64,000 nucleotides of DNA from Strigops habroptila (lineage: Eukaryota; Chordata; Aves; Psittaciformes; Psittacidae). Every line of letters begins with the position of its first letter. Within the stretch, counting starts at the first letter, position 1. Below the pieces are notes generated by a model. The model was not told where the DNA came from. It did not search any database and was given only the letters and a program-made list of their open reading frames with translations. The position numbers and the translations under genes are program-made. Where the stretch lies: the NCBI RefSeq assembly GCF_004027225.2, contig NC_044277.2, positions 37,125,812 through 37,189,811 on the forward strand. Direction: 5' to 3'. Below are positions 58,763 to 64,000 of this stretch, piece by piece.

Positions 58763-60600
58763 AGCTTCAAAAAGAAAAGTCCCTACATCAGGAGGACCAG
58801 CCCTAACCATACGCTACAAAAGGGGAGCAGATGGTTGTAATAGATCTTATGACGTAATTACCGAGCAGTTCAGGGTTTGGGGAATGAACACTAAGATACT
58901 GTAAATGGGTTTTAGCCAACTGTCATTTTAGTAAGTTTTTTTTAACACTTGGATGTTTAATTTACATTCCTGTCTGATTTCTCCCCTCTGCCCCCTTGGT
59001 CAAGTTTAGTGAATTCATTATTTTTCTTCTGTGTTTGTAATGGAGTTGCAACTTTGAGCTACATTTCAGATGTGCTGTTCAAGCAATTGTTAATATTCTA
59101 TTTATAACGCGACAGCAAGTACATTTTTTCAGATTTTAGTATATATCTTTTGTTGTGGATTCATACAGTATGTACAGAGCAGTTTGGTCCCATGAAACAC
59201 ATATTATGAATTTTTAGATGTTTTATAACTGCTGATATAGCATACAGCCTGACTGCATTTTATTGAAAACACTAATCAGGCGCCCACTATGCTGTGAAAT
59301 TTGACTTGTATCTCTTTGCACTGATGTTATGTCAACAGTTACACTACATGAATTTCAGGTATTTTTAAAATAGTCTAACAAGGTACAAAAATGTGTATGT
59401 TTAATTCATGCTAGTAAAAAGGCAGTTTACTAGATTACTTTTTTCAGAAAACTTTTGTGTGTGAATTCAAACTTTTTATTTATTCACATCTGATTTTTAA
59501 AGCAAAAATATCTAGAAACTATGTAATAGCTTGGCAGGGAGTCAGTGTACATTGCAGTGAAACTGAGTTGCTGGAATCAGGTTGAGTTCAGTAAAATAAT
59601 AAAAATAATAAGAAATAATGCTGAATTTAGTAAGCTGTATATTCAGTGAATTAATTTAAGTCGAATTTGCTTAAATACTTGACTTGAAAATTTTATTTAA
59701 AAAAATTGGAAATTCAACCATAAGAAAATAGGATATCTAAATTTAAGACCTAAAATCATAAATGCTCTTGTAAATAATCTGTCTGAAATTTAGACTTCAA
59801 GTGATTTAGAATTTTAATATAACAGGTGTACTTTTTACCTGTTCTGTGCTGCTGTTCCACAATTACGAAGACTTTTTTTTTTGTTGCCATTTTGCATGTG
59901 TTTCTTTTTGGCTCAGGAATGATTGCTATGATTTTAGAAAATTGCTAAGCCTGAAATGGGAGGTTAGAAGAAATAAGATAAATTTTGAAGGAAAAAAAAA
60001 TCAATTTAGTAACCCTAACAGTGGTTGCCTTTTGATTGACAGGGAAATTTTAAATTTCTGTAGCACTGTTTTGAAGTCAGGTTTTTAGTTGCTTACATTT
60101 ACAGTGAAAGGGGCATCATATATGCTTGCCTTTTTTTGTTTGGGATTTCAGGAAGACTTCACTTAAGTGAGTGGTACATCTGATCAACAAACACAGATGT
60201 CCCAAAGTGATTTCTTTAGACCTGTCAGGAAAGCAATAATACTCTTAGACTGTGATGTGGTTTGGGGTGGGATATTCTAGTAAAATCACCTGTGATTGTG
60301 AATTGCAGAGCAATAATTTTTACAAAGCCATATTTTGTGAGGAAGCTTGGGAATAATTTTAGAATGGTGGATGGAGGACTTTTTGTATTACAGTGGCAGC
60401 CTATTTGTAGAATTATGGGACTGTGAGAATATATTATGCTGTGATCAACTTTTAAGTATTTTGTAACTGGGTATGTGATTTTACGTGCTTCATGTTTACA
60501 AAAATATGCCAAGCTGAGCAAGGTCAAGTGGACTATTAAAAAATGTATATTTAATCTGTTTTAATGTTTGGCTGCAATAAAACACAGAAGAATATATTTG
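58763..60600 (+). other. ASPH: Junctate 3' UTR
   Basis: About 1.8 kb of non-coding sequence between the Asp-Thr-stop exon and a polyadenylation signal AATAAA at 60576-60581, which is followed by T/GT-rich sequence. No intron signals are needed. Confidence 0.65.
60576..60581 (+). terminator. Polyadenylation signal of the junctate transcript
   Basis: AATAAA in gctgcaataaaacacag, with tatttgtctttctagtgtc downstream as a plausible GU/U-rich element. Confidence 0.65.
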
Positions 60601-63600
60601 TCTTTCTAGTGTCATTATTTTTTCTAAAATGTGGTAGATATTAATTACGGGGATAAATATTTGCCCCAGCTACTAATTAACAGTATTATTTTTCAAGGTA
60701 ACAATTTTGAATGTTTAAAAATATACTTGAAAGAGATTATTTACAAGGAGAAAGAAATATATCAAGTAGAAGTAATTTTTATTCCTGGATGGTATTATGT
60801 GAAGGAAACAGGCATTTCTTTAAGCATTTGTTTAAGGTCTGTATCTTCAAGAATTGTGTTGTGTTTCTTCTTTTTGCAACCAGTTTGGCCTGAATTTTGC
60901 CTGTGATACATATTTGTAACTTAAAATGGATGAGATATCACTCTTTAACAAACGCTAATGTGTGTGGGAAGTATGATATCTACCTTTCATAGAGAAATAT
61001 TCTGGGTTATGGTCCAAAGTTTAAATCAGAAATCTAGCAAAGGCATGTTGTCTATGCAGTTCTCTGTTTTAACACAAAAATCTTCCCTGACCTTTTCAGT
61101 TTTCAAACACCTTCATATTTTTATGATGAAATATTGCTGAATAAAGAACTGTAGTTAAAGTCAAAAGATTACACCTTTATATTTTCACATTGCTACATTG
61201 CATCTTGCTATATCTCGGTGAAATCTGTGAAATCTTGGATTCAGTTGCTTTTTTGAAAATTACAGGAAGAAATACCAATAAGGAAAGCAAATTTAAATAA
61301 AATCTAAAGTTTAATTTTAATATTGAAAATTTAATTGATTTTCACATTCTTAGTAGTAGAAAAATCATATGACACTATTCTTTCTAAGAAGTAAAGAAAA
61401 TTGATAAGGTTAAATATAGGAAAGAGACTGAAATATGACATTTTTACTGAATATCATTGTGTAATTTTGAGTTTCAAAAATTATGTGTATTTAAGAAATT
61501 GCACACTTACAGTGTTGATTTGGTTTCATGCTACAAGGTCTGAAACTATTTTTAGTTGGCTAGTAATTTGGGTCATGGTTACATAGACTCGCAAATAGAC
61601 ATTATAGACATATTGTTATATGAAAAATTAAATTTATTCTTTATAGTAGAAACCTTCTTAGGAATACCTGGTGCATACGCTACACACTGATAGCAGTCCT
61701 AGATTGTAGAGGCTGGTTAAAACAGCTTTGTCTATGATTTTGAACTAGATTTGTTTTGCTGAAAACAGAGAAGTTGTGTAAAAGATGAGAGTGGTTTGAA
61801 GAGCTAAAGAAATTTTTTTGTTTGAGCTACAGTTGGTTTAAGTTGATGACAAAATAGTCTCAAGATTTACTATCATATCCTCTTTTTGAGAGCATATTTT
61901 TAAACCATGTTTTTTTGTCAGAAATAGCGTACTTAAAACCATTTGCACCATCAAAGTAGGCTAGAGATCAGCGTAGAGGGAACAAAGCAGTATGCGCTGA
62001 ATATGATGCTGAAGTGAATTCATGTGAGAGCTGAAACAACATCTTCAGAGCTAACAAGATCGAGTTGTGATGAATTTCAAAAGCAGCTGCTAATTTAGCA
62101 GAATACAGGTTGAGAAAAGTCTGAGAGAGAATTTTGAGAATTGATCCTAGTACATAACCTACAGTTCTCTGTACCTATTTGTCTTGCGTGAGCCTCAGTA
62201 AGGAAATGCGAAGCTAGGCAGGAAATGGGAGATAGGAGTGATGACCTCATACCTTCTTCTTGCTGTGATGGAAGAGAAGTTGCAGAAATAACATGAATGT
62301 CCAAGATGGGTGGAAGATGGTTGCTGACTGACATAGAGGTAATTAGAGAAGAGGTCAAGTGAGAATGTCAAGTATTGCTGATAAAGAAAAAGATTCAGGG
62401 AAAATGGGTGGCTAAGTATCATGTTATATAATAGTTTACTATGCTGTCATGAGTTGTTCATGTGCTTTTAGTTGGTAAAAATAGTAGGAATATGAGTACA
62501 TAAACTATTCCGTGTTTCATCTGGAGCTGCAGTATTGCTCTTTTTAAAAATACTGTATTTCTGATGCCACACATATGGACATGACCATTTTATGTATTGT
62601 GTGGTATATGGAAAAAAAACCCAACAAGCCAGCGTTTTAGCAAGTACTGAAATATGCTTTCATTAGTATACAATTATAGTAGTAATATGCCTTCTTCAGG
62701 TTATCCCGTAGTGTGTAACTGACTCTATAGATCTTTTTGTCATTTCTTTCAATTTAATTGACAATCTGGATTTATGATGTAATTGAAGAGGTGAATGACT
62801 TCCAATGTGGCCATATTTATTTAATTTGCCATACCATAATCAAGTTAATACTCATTCTGCCTTGTGCTGAATATAAAAATCATTCGTACTATCTGCACGT
62901 TCTGTAGTAGTTGTCAGCTTGTAGTAAAGGGTGAAATTAGAATGCGATATAGTTTGATTTCATGTGTGCATATAACTCAGTTTCTCCAGGAAAAAAGCAA
63001 AGGTTTTCAACATTTTTATGTGGTGTATTCACAATATAATGCTTCTGAGTAGTCGGTTTAAAAAAACTGTGAAGATTGAATATTCTGACAAGCTGGTTTT
63101 AATTGACTTAGAAATGAAATAAAATATTTTTCTAGATATAAATGTACCTCGGAATTAAAAAGTATATGTTAGAGAGGAAAACAACTAATTGAAAAGCCAA
63201 CTAGTCTCTCGTTTTAGTATTTTCTCTTAAGCTTATTGGGAGGAAATATTGGAAGCTTATTGGGATGAAACTGGAAACAGAATAATAATGTTAGAATTGT
63301 GTGGCAAGATGCTTTAAATGTTATAGAGTAGGGCAGGATCAAAAAGTGTTGAGAGAGGAGAAAAAGGAGAAAACAAGCGTGTCTATATACCACCTTCACA
63401 ATATAAGCATACGTGATTTTGGTACAGAGTGTAGTCTACCTTTTGCTACAGACTGTCTTGTGCTTAGTTAATATTTACCTGTGCATTCAGTTATTTACAA
63501 AATGCATGAGTTAAATTATTTTGGAAGTTGAAGCAATACCAAAGCTTCCAAGATCCCAAGTCACTTCTGAAAATGAGGCCTGGGTTCCCAGTTGATTTTA

Positions 63601-63983
63601 ATGTTTTGTACATTTTAATCATATATATAGTAAACTAGTGTTCCCAAGAGTTTTTAATTATTGAACAGGGTTTTTTTCTTGCAAAATAGCTTGAATTGTA
63701 AATGTGTATCACCAAAATCTACCAAATATCTAAGAGGAAAAGTTTGTGAAATCTTTTGTGACAGAAGCAATAAGGTAATACTTTAAGTATCTGCAAATAA
63801 AGACCTTTTATGTAACTATATAGTTCAGACAATAATCTATGATTACTTCAAAAAATAAAAATAAAACAAAAAAGTACTGTTGGCCCAATGATATTTTGAG
63901 TGTAAGCTGAATTTTCTTGTATCTCTTATCGTAAATAGTTAACATAAATTTATTTCAATGAAGTTATATTTTTAATATTCTAG
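60601..63983 (+). other. ASPH: Intron toward the hydroxylase exons
   Basis: About 3.4 kb with no confident exon, repeat family or RNA gene. A short direct repeat, aagcttattggga, occurs at about 63229 and 63252. Confidence 0.65.
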
Positions 63984-64000
63984 GGAAAAGTGAAAAAGAG
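63984..64000 (+). CDS. ASPH: Possible start of the next ASPH exon, cut by window edge
   Basis: tttttaatattctag is followed by ggaaaagtgaaaaagag, which in phase 1 would read G K S E K E. A Lys/Glu-rich start would suit the region before the TPR part (human ...KTDDPEQKAKVKKKK), but only 17 bases are visible. Confidence 0.4.

Larger units (their letters stand above)
1607..64000 (+). other. ASPH: ASPH gene (aspartate beta-hydroxylase / junctin / junctate), 5' part, runs off right edge
   Basis: The spliced reading frame gives a short cytosolic N-terminus, one membrane segment (FFTWFMVIALLGVWTSVAVV), the VWFELVDYEEVL neck, an EF-hand-like loop and a long acidic luminal region. This order and wording are those of the ASPH locus, which by established knowledge yields the ER Fe(II)/2-oxoglutarate aspartyl/asparaginyl beta-hydroxylase (acting on EGF-like domains), junctin (binds calsequestrin, triadin and the ryanodine receptor) and junctate (ER/SR calcium-binding protein). 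Two first exons and three alternative 3' ends are visible. All internal coding exons called with confidence are phase 1-1 and multiples of three. The TPR and catalytic hydroxylase exons are absent, so they must lie to the right of the window. Identification rests on comparison with the human protein from memory; confidence in the locus is very high, in individual exon use moderate to high. Confidence 0.97.

Noticed and set aside
58707..58904. Open frame reading ASKRKVPTSGGPALTIRYKRG
   Set aside because: It overlaps the junctate terminal exon in a different frame. The phase-1 junction gives Asp-Thr-stop, so this stretch is 3' UTR.
1..64000. CRISPR arrays, operons, tRNA or rRNA genes, a bacterial or viral gene set
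   Set aside because: None seen. Spliced exons, CpG island and CR1 repeats show a vertebrate intronic landscape.

Overview
This window holds the 5' two-thirds, roughly, of one vertebrate gene on the + strand: ASPH, the aspartate beta-hydroxylase / junctin / junctate locus. The organism is most likely a bird. The introns carry seven 5'-truncated CR1 retroposon tails of avian type, the gene starts in a compact CpG island, and every coding exon can be matched in order to the human ASPH protein as I remember it. No other gene was recognised. Nearly all long open frames outside the exons are chance frames or GC-rich shadows.

Layout. 1-1000 is gene-free upstream DNA. About 1000-2110 is a CpG-island promoter (P1) with the exon that starts the long ER hydroxylase form (ATG at 1607). 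At 16501 lies a second, muscle-type first exon (P2) with start MADDT, 181 bases downstream of a perfect MEF2 site. Exon 2 (19490-19639) encodes the single membrane anchor common to all products. Next come an optional 15-codon cassette (20389-20433) and the EF-hand-like exon (21897-21965), which ends in a GC splice donor. From there the transcript can take several routes. One is a 58-codon exon (27837-28010), which may read through its donor to a stop at 28078. Another is the junctin route: a 15-codon linker (35944-35988) and a Lys/Glu-rich terminal exon (38411-38754). The third is a long series of short acidic exons (43154 to 54889). That series ends either in the tiny junctate terminal exon (58755-58762: Asp-Thr-stop, then a UTR to about 60600) or continues to the catalytic exons beyond the right edge. 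A possible first such exon begins at 63984.

Working together. Every internal exon called with confidence is phase 1 at both ends and a multiple of three, so any combination of cassettes keeps frame. One locus can therefore make an ER hydroxylase, a sarcoplasmic-reticulum calsequestrin-binding protein (junctin) and an acidic calcium-binding protein (junctate), all on the same anchor. By exon lengths, junctin would be 222 residues with the 15-codon cassette and 207 without. The junctate-type route from P1, without optional cassettes, would be 344 residues.

The most interesting unexplained items are a roughly 94-base pre-miRNA-like hairpin at 30866-30959, several unlisted phase-1 microexon candidates (23475, 52625, 56070), what looks like an exon killed by a GT-to-GA donor change (54084-54125), and the GC-AG intron. 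None could be tested against transcripts here.
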